64,000 bases of DNA from Solenopsis invicta (GCF_016802725.1 NC_052668.1:9612501-9676500); one strand, 5' to 3'; shown: positions 33,291 through 46,924, counted from the stretch's first letter. Translations and numbers: made by a program. The notes: generated from the letters alone by a model not told the origin.

Positions 33291-33390
33291 ATGCGTCGTG
33301 CGTGCGTGTGCGTGTCACAGCAGAGATAAGGATCCCGCAGTTTGTTACGCAGAAGTGACAAATGCGGTGTCCTTATCTCAGCTGTGACAT

Positions 33391-33489
33391 GTACACACAC
33401 GCACGCATGCACACACGCACGCACACGCACGCACACGCACGCACACGCACGCACACGCACGCATACACAAGCGCGCGCGCGCGCGCGCA

Positions 33490-33520
<31 letters not shown>

Positions 33521-33521
33521 G
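33391..33521. repeat. (CACG)n(CG)n(CA)n microsatellite
   Basis: Complementary counterpart of the left tract, including a short CG run (about 33472-33488) and a final CA run. Diverged in length and phase from the left tract. Confidence 0.95.
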
Positions 33522-34318
33522 ATGTGCAAAAATCCAGCCGGCAACCTCTACGTGATGCACATTGGGTAATGTTAATATCGCGGTCAGTTTTCGGAAAAAT
33601 GTACTGTAAAAAATGTATTTCTTTAAAGTCTTGTAACTCGGTCAAAAAAAATCGTAGAAAAATTTTAAGAAAAACATGTTCTAGAGAAAATGTCATACTT
33701 TATGGCACTTGCATTGCATTTATCGAGAATAAATTTTTTTATTGAGCTACAGGCTCTCAAAAATACGTAATTTTAAAGACAAAGCAGTGTATACTTTTTG
33801 GGGCACAGAACTGAGAAATTGAGAAAATTTTTGAAAACTATTAATGGCATGTTAAAGCTGGAACTTCAAGCTTTAAAATGCTTTTTTCATTTTTTATCTA
33901 CGATAATTTTTCACGAAGTACAGATATCATTTGTAAAAAATGCAGATTTAGCTTCAAAGTTACGTAACTCGGTCAAAAGAAATCGTAGATTTAAAAAAAA
34001 AGCATTCTGGAACCAAAATGTTGTAGTTTACAAAGTTTCGCTTGAATTGTTAAAAAAAAATTCTTTCGTCGAGCTGCAAAGTGTCAAATATACGAAATTT
34101 TAGGGAATAAAATAAAGTATGCTTTTTTACTGCATAAAACAAGGAAATTAAAAGAACTTTAAAAATCTGTCTATTTAGCATTAAAATTGAAACTTCAAGC
34201 TTCAAAATGGTTTTTTCATTTTTTATCTGGTACGCTTTTTCGCCAAGCTACAGCCATTTGAAAATAGTCTAATTCTTAGTGTCTGAAAAGTGTACCCTAT
34301 TTTTTGTTAACGAGTGTA

Positions 34319-34645
34319 TAATAAACAATTAAGGTTTAAAGACTCATCTCGAAAAAACTTGGACTGCGCACATGACCTAATAATGAATTTTCTACTAATT
34401 TTCTATTAGATTTCACTCTAAGAATAATACATTCATAATAGAATCAATCACATACGCTTATTAGTTTAACAGAAACCTTGCTCTATCTCATATTAGGAGC
34501 CTATCCCATAATAGGCGACTTGACCTTATTAAATTCGAATTCAATTTATAAATCTCCCTGATAAAAGTTTTGGATAGGATTTTAATGCGAACTTTTCCGA
34601 ACTTTTACGAACAGTTCCGAAATCTGTGTCCGTTCTAAACCGAAT
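34319..34645. other. AT-rich spacer between foldback elements
   Basis: No gene. Contains a 22-base string (34610-34631) identical to part of the Mutator-like relic at 27045-27066. Confidence 0.45.
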
Positions 34646-35862
34646 CAAAGAGTGATGCCAAAAAGACTTGTTTTTTGGTCCATTTCTTGGATCTCAAATT
34701 TCAAACTTTTTTTTATGCCAAATAATACTATATAATGGAACATTAATCCCAGAGAAATTTTAAAATGAGCATAAGCACGGTTTCGGAGATATAAAAGTTT
34801 GAATGTAACGGTTTCTCATAACACAAAGCGTTGTTTATAGACTTTTTTTTGTTGTTTGAATAAAAGTTACCATTTGCCATGTATTTCTGCGCACTGAACA
34901 CGAATCTGTTAAACAAATTGCTCTATCACATCAGATTTTTTAGAAAAGTGTCAAAAATGATCATTTTTACCTCGATCACCATGGCGTTAAAAAAATTATT
35001 TCTATCTATCTAAAAATCTATCTAATATGTATACATGGTGCGTTCCATAAGTAATGCGACCAAATTCATAAAAAACTATTTATTGAATATATTTATATAT
35101 ATATATATATATACAGGGTGATCATTAATGGTTGTCCCCACGTTTTACCATAGGAGCACGCATTTCTAATATAATAATATGTTAGTAATACATATTCATC
35201 GGTAAATCAGGCTTCTATGGTAAAAAGTGGGTACAACCATTAACGAACACCCTGTATAACAAAGTGAAACATTGTTTCTTATGAATTTTTAATCCGGATT
35301 AAAATATGACTTTAGTTTTTGTTTAGCATGAAAACTCCCCGAGATAGATGGAGTTGAAATGACACGTGACACTGCGTTTCACAGATCGAGATACTTTTCT
35401 ACTGATAGTCCCCTTACCTCTCACAGATTGGAGTGCTTTTTAAATGTGAGTCTTCTTGTCTCTCACAGATTGGGGTGCTTTTTTAATATGAATGATAAAT
35501 TTTTAGATAGATAGAAATAGATTTTTTTAACGCCGTAATAAGGTAAAAATGATCATTTTTTACATTTTTTTAAGAAATCTAACGTGATAGAGCAATTTGC
35601 TTACCAAATTCGTGTTTAGCGCGCAAAAATACATAGAAAATGGTAACTTTTATTCAAACAAGAGAAAAGAAGTGTAAAAACAACGTCCTGTGTTATGAGA
35701 AACCATAATGATTTTCAACCCTTTATATCTCCGGAATTGCGCTTATACTCATCTTAAAATTTCTCTGGGATTAATGTTCCATTATATAGTATAACACTTG
35801 GCATAAAAAAAAGTTTGAAATTCGAGGTCCAAGAAATGAGCCAAATTTGGTGTTACTCTTTG
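34646..35862. mobile_element. Inverted-repeat element with ~370-bp arms
   Basis: 34646-35024 reads back, inverted and diverged, as 35489-35862. Landmarks present in both arms: CATTTCTTGGA, TATATAATGGAACATTAATCCC, AATTTTAAxATGAG, GTAACTTTTATTCAAA (complement) and CTATCTATCTAAAAAT. Its spacer (35025-35488) holds a mariner-like terminus (GGTGCGTTCCATAAGTAATG, from 35039), an AT run, a nested MITE and a ~47-bp tandem duplication (TCTCACAGATTGGxGTGCTTTTT near 35419 and 35461). No coding capacity. Confidence 0.7.
35112..35256. mobile_element. TA-flanked MITE with ~40-bp TIRs
   Basis: CAGGGTGATCATTAATGGTT (35114) is mirrored by AACCATTAACGAACACCCTG ending at 35254. TA lies on both sides. Total 141 bp. 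CAGGGTG...CACCCTG ends are typical of Tc1/mariner-derived MITEs. Confidence 0.8.
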
Positions 35863-35880
35863 TAATCCTTTTGGGTTACA

Positions 35881-36096
35881 AGGATTGAAAAAAATATCAG
35901 GCTAAGTTTTAGGTTCATTCGCATGGACTCCTAGATTAAAAAAGATTGAATAACTGTCTCAAATTCATTCCTTGCAAGGATTGCATCAATTTCAAATTCT
36001 ATCTGAATGAATCCGAAACAGTCATTCAATCTTTTTTAATCTAGGAGTCCAATGCGAATGAACCTAAAACTTAGCCTGATAATTTTTTTAATCCTT
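35881..36096. mobile_element. Compact hairpin MITE with ~83-bp arms
   Basis: The left arm from AGGATTGAAAAAAATATCAG (35881) and the right arm ending CTGATAATTTTTTTAATCCTT (36096) are nearly perfect complements over ~83 bp; both contain GGCTAAGTTTTAGGTTCATT and ACTCCTAGATTAAAAAAGAT or their complements. The loop is about 50 bp. Total 216 bp. Confidence 0.8.
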
Positions 36097-38509
36097 TTCA
36101 ATCCGTGACTCCAAACGTATCCAAGGCTCGTCTGGACAAGGTTTTCAATCCTCAATCTCGAATTTTAATCGAAATGAACAATCCGGTAAAAATCCGAAAA
36201 AATTTTTTAACTATATTTTTTTTCATCTTTTTTTTCTTTTTCTCTATCCGCCTAAATCTATTTTTGTCCGAAATCTGTATCCAAATCTTTCTAACACTTT
36301 TATCAGGGTTCTCAAGAGATATGATAGATCCAATCTCCGAGTATAAATTGTTTGTAACGATTAATTTACAATCTTTTTTGATATAACAGGATTAATAATT
36401 ATGAAAATTTTATTAATCTTAATTTTGACAACATATTTCTTTTCAGAGTTATAGATTCAAACAAGATATTTAGTTTTTTGAATAAAATAAACTTTTTAAA
36501 GATATATGTACCATAGTTATGGCCTGCATGGGCATAAATAATATTAAAATTGGTAATTAAAAAACTCATCGTGGAAAATCGGAAGATTTCAGGAGCGATC
36601 CCTGGTTGAGGTATTATTTTTTGTAACAAATTCTTTACAGTTTTTAAGAGAATGTGTTCTTATTGACATCATTGCCATATTAGATACTTGTTAGCATCGT
36701 TTGTTATTATTGATTTTAGTAACATGATATTATTATTTTATGTTCAACGTAGAACTTTGTTTTAAAGTTGTACTGACAGAATATAATTTTTTTCAACACA
36801 GTATTTTTCTAATTGCTTTTACAGATTTAAATGTCCTTTTCTACAATTAATATATGTGCACTATATAATTATTCTTTGGCTCTTTTTTTGAATTATGTTA
36901 TTTATTACGTATAGGATTTATTTTTACGTTGTACATTGATGTGCTTGTTCACGGAGTATGCAGAGATATTGCTTCCTGATATTTTCCTATCAGGATAATT
37001 TTAATATGATTTTTTGTTACACCTTTTTACAGGAGTATTGCTCCCATCTCGCTTTTCTGTCTATTTTAATCTTAATCACCGGAAACATGTATACGGATGA
37101 AAGTAGAAGGATTCGTGAGCGTGCGATCATGAAGTACTATCACGCGATGGTATGCTGGATACGCATAAATCCAGCCGAGCGTATAGAGTAGTTGATAATT
37201 ACCGCGCGTATTTCTACGAAGGCGCAGAGAGAATAGAAAATCTTTAGACGATCATCAATAACACAGATGAAATGTTTCATTATTATTTTTCCATTCACTC
37301 TCCGATCAATAAATCGCAGGAATCCAGTTTGCGGTAAGGACTTCCTGTGCGTTATGCAGCTGCCGCCGATACGGCAATTGCAGTCGCAAAGAATTTCTCT
37401 GCATGGCCGCAGATCATTCTGGAGGAAAGAGAGAAGGGCGACGATCACGTGAGTAAGAGTGAAAGTTTGGCGAGGCATGTCCCGCAAATTATCAGTATGA
37501 TTCGTCTCCTTCATGTAATAAAGAATAATCACTTTTCAATTAACTAAGATGCACCCAAGGAAAGAGACTACATATTTATTCGTTTTGCTAATCGACCGTG
37601 TTTGTCTCTATGAGATTCTGTAAAACAATTAAAACTTCACAAAAACATTTTCTGTATTCTGTTTTGCGTTAGTAACTATGTCTATTAATATTTCAATATT
37701 GGAAGGCACCTCGGTATTAGAATCACTATAATGGTCACGTGGGACATGAATTAGGATTGCTTAGATAATCCCACACTGCGCAACTTCATCCTTCTAATGA
37801 CGTTTGACCGTAAGGTTAATAACTGAAGAACACGTAAATCTTTCCCTAAGATCGGTCTAACTGTACGTGAAACAGTAATCAAAAGGAGGGAAGAAGGGTT
37901 CACAACTGATGTTTTATTCATGAGTTTTAAAATCTTGAATTATAAGAGATCTTTATAAGAGAGAGAAAACATTGTTAATTTTAAATAATTTTGTGTTTGG
38001 CCCAATCGCCATTTGTTAATTTAACCTTCACTGCTCGCAAATCTGTAATTTGACCGTTTCAAGGATAGTTTTGCAAATGAAACATCTGCTCAAAACTAAC
38101 AGTATACATAACCGTATTGAGATTATACAAGGCTAGCCGATAGTCGGTGGATGGCAGATGCTTTACGCCAGTAAACGTAATATTAGTCGACGTTGCCGCG
38201 GTTGATGGTGCATGGCGAAGTCTAACGGTGGAACCACCATACCGCGTAATAGAGATTCGCTTCTTCTCGACATCCTTAGAACTTGGTGCCATTTTGAGCA
38301 CTGGTGCGCCAAGATATTCGATAATTGACAGAGTTCGGCAAAAAATGCACATTTCAACTAATTTTCAAATCGGCTCTGCCTACCGCTACTTATTCCTCTT
38401 ACCTCACCGCCTCGCGAGCGTCCAATCGACATTCAGGATCGTACAACACTCGTATAATATATATTTCCAATAGATTTACACGTTACCTATGAAATATTAT
38501 TAGGATGAG
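36097..38509. other. AT-rich DNA, no gene recognised
   Basis: Several moderate frames exist: 36105-36386 (+), 37140-37532 (-, 130 codons), 37347-37547 (+) and 38059-38352 (-, 97 codons). None shows a domain, signal peptide or convincing splice context to me. A CAG acceptor-like site at about 37033 precedes a short frame ending at 37191, but without a partner exon I leave it uncalled. Confidence 0.4.
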
Positions 38510-39396
38510 GTTCCGAAAAGGTGAACCCTCCGATTTGACTTCAAATTGGTATACTACTGTATTTTGGTGCGCTGATAACGAATATGATAATAAACATCAC
38601 CGACAAAGTCATCTTTAAAGTAAAAAATTAAAAAAACTAGAAAAATATCGTTTTTTTAATATTATTTTGATAAATGATAATTTAAAAAAATGTTTCAAAT
38701 AGAAGTTATAGCTGTTAAAATAATACATCATTTATGTATTATACATTTTTTTGCATAGAACTAATAGTTTTTGAAAAAAAAAACGAGATAATATGAAAAA
38801 TACTCGCTTCACGTGGAACTTCAATACTCTAGTCGTTATAATAGAAAAACTGTTTTAAAATGAGCTTTCTTTCACGTTCACTACTGTTTTGCGTAAAAAG
38901 TAAACGCATAGATGGTGGAGAGGCTTTGCCTCTCTCCCACACTCCCTCCCCGACTTATCTAACCTAACCTAACCTAACTCAACTCAACCTTGCTTCGCGT
39001 GGAAACAATAATTTGTTACTTTTATTTTATTTTTTTACAAAATGTGTATAATTAATATACAGAATATATGTCAATTTTGCAGTATTTTTCTTTTTTATGC
39101 TTTTATTTTATTTTTTGATGATTACGCGTATACCATTGCAATTACGAACATTATGTGTAGAAGCTTTTTTGTAGACAATTTCAAGAGCTTTATTTTTTAT
39201 TTGATACTTTTTTCTAGGAAATCAATATTTTCCGAGATATATGAAAAAGAATAAAAAAAACTTGATTTTCACCTTGATTTTTTACTTTGAAGATGACCTC
39301 GTCGGTGATTTTTATATATCAAATTCGTAATGAGCGCCCCAAAATACAGTAGTATATCAATTTGTAGTCAAATCGGAGGATTCACCTTTTCGGAAC
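38510..39396. mobile_element. TIR element with ~200-bp arms
   Basis: GTTCCGAAAAGGTGAACCCTC (38510) is mirrored by the complement ending at 39396, and similarity continues inward through TTTGACTTCAAATTGGTATACTACTGTATTTTGG for about 200 bp. Weak similarity also runs ~15 bp outward. The interior is AT-rich, with a GC-richer patch and CCTAA repeats near 38963. No transposase. Confidence 0.75.
38963..38989. repeat. Short telomere-like (CCTAA)3 run
   Basis: Three exact CCTAA units followed by two CTCAA variants. TTAGG is the common insect telomere unit. So short a run is as likely to be transposon sequence as interstitial telomere. Confidence 0.7.
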
Positions 39397-42300
39397 TACA
39401 CCAAATATTACTGTTAACGCAGTTTTTTTTTTAATGGTATACACAGCAAGCCTAGTTTATTGATAACTTATACGATTGTTTACGTAATTCAACATAAGCA
39501 AAATGTTGTGTCCAATGGGGATGGGTTAGTATCTACACTGGTAGTTTTGCATTATATAATACTGTTTATTGTTCACTCTCAAATTGTACAGAAATAATTG
39601 TTTTCATATTTAAGACTGTTATTGCATATGAAATTTAATTATTATTGTGTGTGATTTTCGTCTCAGACGGCACTAACACTCACAATCAGTACGGCGTTTG
39701 ACATTGCCTTGAGGCATATTACTGTGAGTTGACGCGGATGTGTTGGCTTCGAACTTGCCTAAGGGTGTGTTCACGCTGAATCGAGCTCATTATATTTTTG
39801 CGTATAGCGCAACTTTGCTTAGGAACAGCCGTCTATGAAAATGTATAGAATGACTGCCCTCAGTCACGACTTAAAAAATGACAATTATGTAAGGTTCAGA
39901 CTCTGCTATGGTTTTTAGCGGACTGAAGGAGCAGGAAGGTTTTTCGCCTCATTTATAATTTTCGGCTTTCAAGTTTGTGTCCTGATTGGACTTGATTTCC
40001 AAGATCTTTGTCTCTATTGGACAATATGGATCTTTGGATTCCAAGCGCGGCAAATAAATGCCTGGCGATTGGGACCGACGACTGCCACGAGCTCAGGATT
40101 AGAGACGCCAATGTTTCTTTAGTGATAGCTGTTTATGATTTTGGTATTTGGATAATTGCGGCATCGACGCCGCAATTACGACATCGAAATGACGTATTTG
40201 AATAAGTCCTGTGTCAACAGAAAATGAGTGTCCGAAACCCTTGCATTGTTTAAGATTTTCCCTTTGTGTTGCACTTTAACCGTACCGTGCTGTCCAATTG
40301 CATTCTATTTTTTGTGGGAATGTATACGTCTGTGTGTCCGCATGTATATATGTGTATATGTATGTGTCGTGCACGACTTAACGTATGTGCGAACTATATG
40401 TATAACACAGAATGAGAAAAGCATTTAGTTTCATTTTGAGAATTTTTTATAAACGAGAATACGCAAAAACATCGCAAACAACATATTGCACGTCGAGGTG
40501 TCTAAGACGAGATCGGGAATTACTTAAGAATTTCTCGTCTTTTATAAACCTTTTGTAAAAACCTTTGTAAAAAAAGGTTTTTAACCGTTTTAAATAAAAT
40601 ATATATTTACTCGTGGGACACGTAGAAAAAATAAATAGAAACATTTTTATTAAATAATTAAATTTTAAGCTATTGCGTTTGTTTTTTTTTAGTTATCCAA
40701 GCTATTTCATTTTTATATATTACAATTGGCAGCAACAATACAGGTACGTTGTTATTTGAACATGGATTAGATTTACTGAAGATACCAGTTAAGAAAAAAA
40801 ACGCCTTAATAATATCTTATAAGTGATATAGAAATTTATCATACATATCATACGATGAATATCGATCGGCACTTTGACGCTTGCGGGATGGTAAGATAGG
40901 GAGAATAGCGGAGCCGATCTGAAAATCAGTTGAAATGTTTATTCTCTGCCGAGTTCTGATTAGTTATTGAACAAAATAAAATCTCACATGCATGACATCT
41001 TCTGATGTAGCCACTTCTTCTGAATTGCAGATGTTTCGAGCAATTTTCAAATTAATTTTTTTTTTTTCAAAATCAGGAGAAATCATAATTTACCAAATTG
41101 GTAAACAATTTATCATTGTTAAATTACGATTTTTTAAATTAACATTTTAAATTGCTAAACATAATTTCATAATTTTACATATTAATTATTTTATAAGCCT
41201 TTAATTAGAATTCTCTCAAAAGCTACTTAAAATTAACTAAAAAATGTATTTTTTTTAAGTATTCAGTTAAAAAAAAAATCTTTTACTTACGTTTTGAATT
41301 TTTAAGCACTTCAGTAAAGAAAAAAATCGAAACAAAATTATTCCAAAGAATCTGCAGCAAGTGCGCTTGTAGTGAAAAATATATTTATTTGTGTAAAGTG
41401 TAAGTGTAAAATGTTTATTAGACTGCTGATGCATATAATTGAGATTTACAAAATGGCATAGCTAAATAACTTTTAACTGACAGTAATTATTAAGAGACCG
41501 ATAACTTTCTCGATATTCATGGAAATTCCTGACGGTTTTTACGAGTCAGGTAATATTATTTCTTGCGATTTACGAACCGTGTACACCTTGACAAAACTTG
41601 TAATTCGATTTTCAAACAGAAGCAATGGAAGCGATTTCATTTCCGACGTTTGATCTGTATGTTTAAAGAATAGCTGTGTTCTTTCTCCATATCATGAAGG
41701 AACTATTCTTCGTTGATTCTTCGATCATGCGTAATTGCCCGATTAGATTGTTCCGCGTTGTTCGACGAGGACACGGTGCATGACTTTATTAGCGCTATAT
41801 TCTGCCGCGCAAAGGCGAACAGTGCAATAAAAGCTTCTCTTTTCCCGATGAGAAAACGGGAAGAGAAAAAACAACCTGCGTGCCGCATGAAATCGACGAA
41901 TTGATTATTAATGACTTTAGTGGCGCACGTGATTCTTTATAGGAAATGTCACGGTAAGCTTGTATACGGCCGCACTATCTCATACAACTCACAGCAAAGA
42001 AATCACTCTGTTGCCTGCAAAATTACGTATAACAAATTATGAAATTACTTTATTTACGTTTTCACACTAATGAAAGAATTCAGCAGGATTGTTTTGCTCA
42101 TTAAATCGCTTATTACTGATATTTTTTCGTAATTTACAGTGATAATTTAATAATTTATAATTTCTCTCTATAATAGACAAAGATTTTTAATTATAAATCG
42201 AACGCGGTTTTTCTATCAGGAGAGAAATCGTATTTACCTAATTAAAACAAAAATTTAATGTTTTTATAGCAACAACAGCAAGATTAAACACGATAAAAAT

Positions 42301-43400
42301 ATTGATAATTTCATTTTCTGCATTGTAAAACATTTGTGACATTTGCATAAACAAGAAGTAGAAAAGAGAGAGGAAGGGACAAATAAAAGAAAAAAATTCT
42401 AGAAGAAATTATTTTCCGCTCATTTCCTTTCTTATCGTCCTTCCAACTTTTTTTCTGCAGCTCTGATTACGTATAAAGATACCGGACAGCATTAATTATA
42501 TTCAATTCCTCGAGTCATGTAAGGGAAAGGGGGGGGGTCAAATGACGAAGTGGATAAGATGACGAATGGTTAATTTTTTCAATTTAATAACGAATCGGTG
42601 TTTAATTTATTAGAGACTTTAGATTATAATAAATAATCTGTGGTAATTTGATTGAAATGTCCATAAAAAGAGATAATATAATAAGAAAGGTGTTTTGGAA
42701 GTATTTATATGTAATTTTTTAGTGTTTATTATAATTGTAATAAATATTTTCATTTCCTCTATAAAATCACAATATAGTATAGCTCAAAACATATACAATA
42801 ATGTATTCATATTTTTCAATTTTTGTATTGCAATATTTTGTATTTCATAAACAAATAAACACGGCGACTGTGGGTAAAATGATGAAAGTTGTGCACATTA
42901 TAGGCAAGGTAAGGCATTTGTGCATTAGTTTTTTCGGTCTTAACAGCATTCTGACTATATGCAATTTTAATCGCAATATCTATGTATTGTAATGTATATC
43001 ACAATTTTAATAATTTTATTTTTGTAGATTACATAAATATTCTTTGTTTTTTTTTTAACTACGTTTATATTATAATAATTTTTTTTTTTATTCACAAGAG
43101 TACATTTTTAACTTTATTTGACTATTTTTTACCTTATTTGGTATTAAAAGTTATTTTACTCGTATATATGAGCAAAATGACAAAATTGACATGTCACTAA
43201 AACTTGTTTATCATGAATAAAAATTAGAAGTTGTTAAATGAACTAGAATTTCTTTAATTAAAATTTTTTTATTGTTAAAAAAAATTTTAATTAAAAAAGT
43301 TCTAGGTTATTTAAAGGAAATATTTTTCAGAAACGCAAATGTGCAAGGAGAGAAGATAAATACGCGAACAATAATTTCTCCAGTAAAATTTCGACGATAT
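39397..43400. other. AT-rich intergenic DNA, no feature supported
   Basis: I find no splice-bounded frame or clear transposon end. A small hairpin with arms AATTGCGGC / GCCGCAATT lies at 40154-40177 and a 9-base G run at about 42530-42538. Confidence 0.4.
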
Positions 43401-45079
43401 AAAATTCGAAAATCACTTGTTAAGTCAGTCGGCCAGTGTCGACACAAATACTTTAAGAGACGGAGCCTTCTCGACCCGAAGAGAGAAGACGGGAGAGAGA
43501 AGAGTATACGTCCTCCACGATCGCGGCTTCCCTCACCGTGCTGGTGAATGTAGGTCCTCAGGTCGGCACCTATAATGTGTACCTCCTACCTCGTTGCTGC
43601 CTGCCTGCCTCATGCAGCCACTCTTCAGAAACTTCTCTCTCTCCTTTTAACCCCACCAATCTTTGGAGTTCATTGAGAGCAAGATAACAGGTGTCCCGCA
43701 TACCGCATAATAAGCGCGGTTATAAGTACAAGTGTTCTAGTGTCACGTTTCTTTTCCCAATAGGACGTTAGTTGTGAACATGGAAATTTAATTTGAGAAT
43801 GGATCATTATATCGATTTGCCTTCAATAAATCGTGACTCAGAAAAAAATGTTGAAATGTTTTGTATTATTTTGATAATATTAATATTCAAACTTTCTATT
43901 TCTGAATGCGACGAACAAAATGCAATTTTAATCGAATTCGCTAAACAAGAAAAAATTTATAACATGTCTTACTCTTGTTATATTTTTGTTTATTTAATCG
44001 CTGTCAAGAGGGGCACTATTGCTGTTAAACTGTTTGACTCATTCAATACTATCTTGTATGACTCGTCTGCCGATCTAAGGCAGTGTTTTCCATAACAGTG
44101 CGCTCTACATCTGCTCAATGTAGCTACAACAGTTAACGGGTTTACCAGATATACCGGGTATATTGATCGGTAGCACGAGCCATAGAAGGTGAGAAAGGCG
44201 AAGAAGTAAGATATACCGAGTTTATCTTGATCTGTCAGCTTTACTCCTTTTTTTTTCGTAATTTAAAAATCACATACGTTAGAAATTTTTTGTTTAATTG
44301 CCTTCAACTTCGTCACTCTTATGACATATTCTGTGCTTAGCACAGCGTAATGCAGGTTACAAAGATTACAGAACAGGTCCGCGAAAGTTAGCCAAGTATG
44401 ATGATACAAGCCGGATCCGGGCTGGCTGAAGAGTCGGTCGCGAGGAAGTTCTTTGATGCCGAAGCGTGTGTCCCGAAGCGCCTCGCCGACCAAAAGCGTC
44501 ACGAGACGACGATGAAGAAGAAGAAGAAGAAGAAGAAGGAGCGGGAAAAGGAGTCGTCAGGGTAGGGAGAGAACGGCGAAGAGGGGTTCTACCACGCTTC
44601 GCCTCTGGCCTCTCTCTCTCTTGATACACCTTTCTCCAGTTCCCCAATACCCGGCGGCGGGCCTTGGTTCCCCTTCAGTCCTCACCGGGACACAGACAAA
44701 GTTACGCACCCGGAGAAAGGTCAATCGGTCGGCCGCTCCGTAGCACGGAGTTCTCGTAATTCTTGTCCGGTGTAACGAGGTGTAATTTTTATTTTATCGC
44801 ACGACGATACCGTTTCAAATTATCAGTCGATCGATCCCTTCATTTATTTCCTCGTCTATCTATTTCTATACTCATTACACGTTTTTCCGTAATACTATCG
44901 AAAGTCGCGAAAGTTGATAGCAAAGTGTTCATCGAAATCGTAGCTCCGAAATCGCTTTGATGCCCACGTAACGGACAAATCAGTACCGATACAATAGCGC
45001 GGGATTGGTTACGTGAGAGAGTGCGCATCTTTCTCGTGACTTTGGGCTAATTCAAAGTGCTTCGAAGAACTTCAAACAG
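43401..45079 (+). promoter_or_regulatory. Presumed upstream and 5' UTR region of the 45080 gene
   Basis: GC content is higher here than in the surrounding DNA, with CpG-containing stretches at 44440-44760. A GAA trinucleotide run lies at 44514-44539. The last bases before the ATG are free of long T/A runs and would be 5' UTR. I cannot place a transcription start; the designation is inferred from position. Confidence 0.35.
44514..44539. repeat. (GAA)n microsatellite
   Basis: Nine GAA/AAG units. On the minus strand it gives the poly-Ser stretch of a spurious frame. Confidence 0.9.
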
Positions 45080-45170
45080 ATGGGCGACGATATGTGGAGG
45101 CTTTGGTTTACGAAATTACTTCTGTCAATAGCGCTTCTGCTGATAATTACGACCCAGACACGATCCGAGG
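45080..45170 (+). CDS. First coding exon of an unidentified secreted or membrane protein (signal peptide)
   Basis: ATG at 45080-45082 in a reasonable context (CAAACAGATGG) with an in-frame TGA 66 bases upstream (45014-45016), which supports this start. The 30 codons read MGDDMWRLWFTK, then the hydrophobic core LLLSIALLLIITT, then QTRSE. This is a classic signal peptide or signal anchor with a short polar n-region, h-region and a Thr/Gln/Arg/Ser tail. The exon ends after the first base of codon 31 at a strong GTGAGT donor (45171), so it is phase 1. Family knowledge: a signal-peptide exon followed by a long phase-1 intron is typical of secreted and cell-surface proteins. I cannot name the gene because no mature-protein residue is encoded in the window. 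No acceptor exon is recognised up to 64000, implying a first intron of at least 18.8 kb. Confidence 0.7.
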
Positions 45171-46853
45171 GTGAGTTTGACATTAGAATTTTGGACGCTA
45201 CTAGAGGATCACCGATACAAAAACTATATTATAAGTAGTAGAAAATAATAAAATAACAAGTGCGAGATGAAGCGAAGTAGACCGTTGATTAACACGTAGA
45301 GTGATCGACTGTTTTGCAAATTATAAACGCACAGTTCAAACGTGGATAATTATTGTACATGTAATGTCGCGTCGCGTATTTTAAAAAACTCGCTTAACTT
45401 TCATTTCTTCGGCCTTAATTTATTCGTTACAGTAGTTGACGCGTTTGACTAACGATCAAAACGGCCAGACGGGTAAATCTACTCTCGTCGTAACACGGAA
45501 ACGGCGCATGCACGTGATAATTTCTTTTGTAACACCTGTTCTTCCGCGTTCACCTCGAGATAATGCGGCGTTTTCCATTAACAGGACATCTACCCGTACA
45601 CACGACTTGTGTAACGCTAGGCTCGGCAGAAACGAGCCGACGCGTGACTAGTTCTTTTTTTCTCGCAATTAAAAATGTGAGCAATGTAATGAACGAAAAA
45701 TTAAGAAGCGGAGATCTTTAGTGCCGGCTTTATGAATGAAACGCATGAAGTATAAAGTCTTTACATGTCAAAATGCTTATAGACAAAAGTTCACAAGAGT
45801 TATTACAGTCTTTCTATAATATTTTTTTAAATAAAATCTTCCTAAAAAACGTCTTTCGTTATGTAAAAATACAAAATTGAAAGATTCGAACGGTTTTCAT
45901 ACATCGGAAATACTATCAATGATCATTTTAATTAACTTAATATCACTGGTAATTGCGCAAATTTACGGAAACACATTGAAGGCATCACTTACGCTTTATG
46001 TGTTATAAACCGTGTAACGGTTTGCGCGCTTATGATGCTCAGTAGCGTGTACTTTATACAAGCATCCGCTCGCTCAATACCGCGATCTAGTATTGGTGAT
46101 CCAGACAAACCTACGTTTCTCTGGTTGTGCCCCCGAAAAGCCGTTATTGCATGGCATTTCGCGAAGCCTGATTTTCCGGTTATCGTCTATCGGCGTATTT
46201 AAGTTCCGTCCTTTTTTTTTATTCTCATCATATAACGTTATTAAGCTGTTAATAAACAAATCTTCTCACTAACAACATGTTATCGTACATTTGTATAGCT
46301 AGAAATGTGAGATGCGAAATAATATATCAAACATATACTTACCTTCTTTATATTTACCTATGTTTCTATGAATTGCATACACTGCCTATCTCTAAATTGC
46401 AATAAAATTTAATTAAAAAAATACGAATAAGTTTATTTTTTTTATTCCACCGTGGTTCTAGAATTGACCAGACAAGTACAATTTCAACCATCAAATATGT
46501 CTGAATAAAATCAGCTTTGTAAATTATTTTTGTCGATAATGCATTGTTCATGAATTTTCGTTCACCTGGTTGACTAGTGACAAGCATGTAGGAGCCAGGG
46601 ACGATCAAGATCGAGATCGAGCGAACAGGGCGCGTTATCCTATGTATTTTTATTGACGGCAGTTAGCCTTGCGGACATTGGTTCTGCAAGCGACTCTCAC
46701 ATTCACTCCTGCGAAATAGAAGAGATCGAGGAATCTCTTCTAACGAGTCTTTCGATTCCGATAGCAATGTTGCGAGAGTCATTTGCGATATTCTTAATAT
46801 GAAATACGGTCCTACGTAATAAATCTGGGTGGAGAACATTATAAGTTAAATTG

Positions 46854-46860
<7 letters not shown>

Positions 46861-46914
<54 letters not shown>
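46861..46914. repeat. (GA)27 microsatellite
   Basis: Uninterrupted 54-base GA run, followed by GAAAGAGA remnants. Confidence 0.98.

Positions 46915-46924
<10 letters not shown>

Noticed and set aside
37140..37532. 130-codon minus-strand frame with a Cys cluster
   Set aside because: No recognisable family; the overlapping plus-strand frame is equally long, so neither is convincing.
38059..38352. 97-codon minus-strand frame
   Set aside because: Frames open on both strands in a locally GC-richer patch; no domain or expression signal.
44366..44647. Minus-strand frame with poly-Ser
   Set aside because: Poly-Ser is the GAA microsatellite; the rest is unrecognised.
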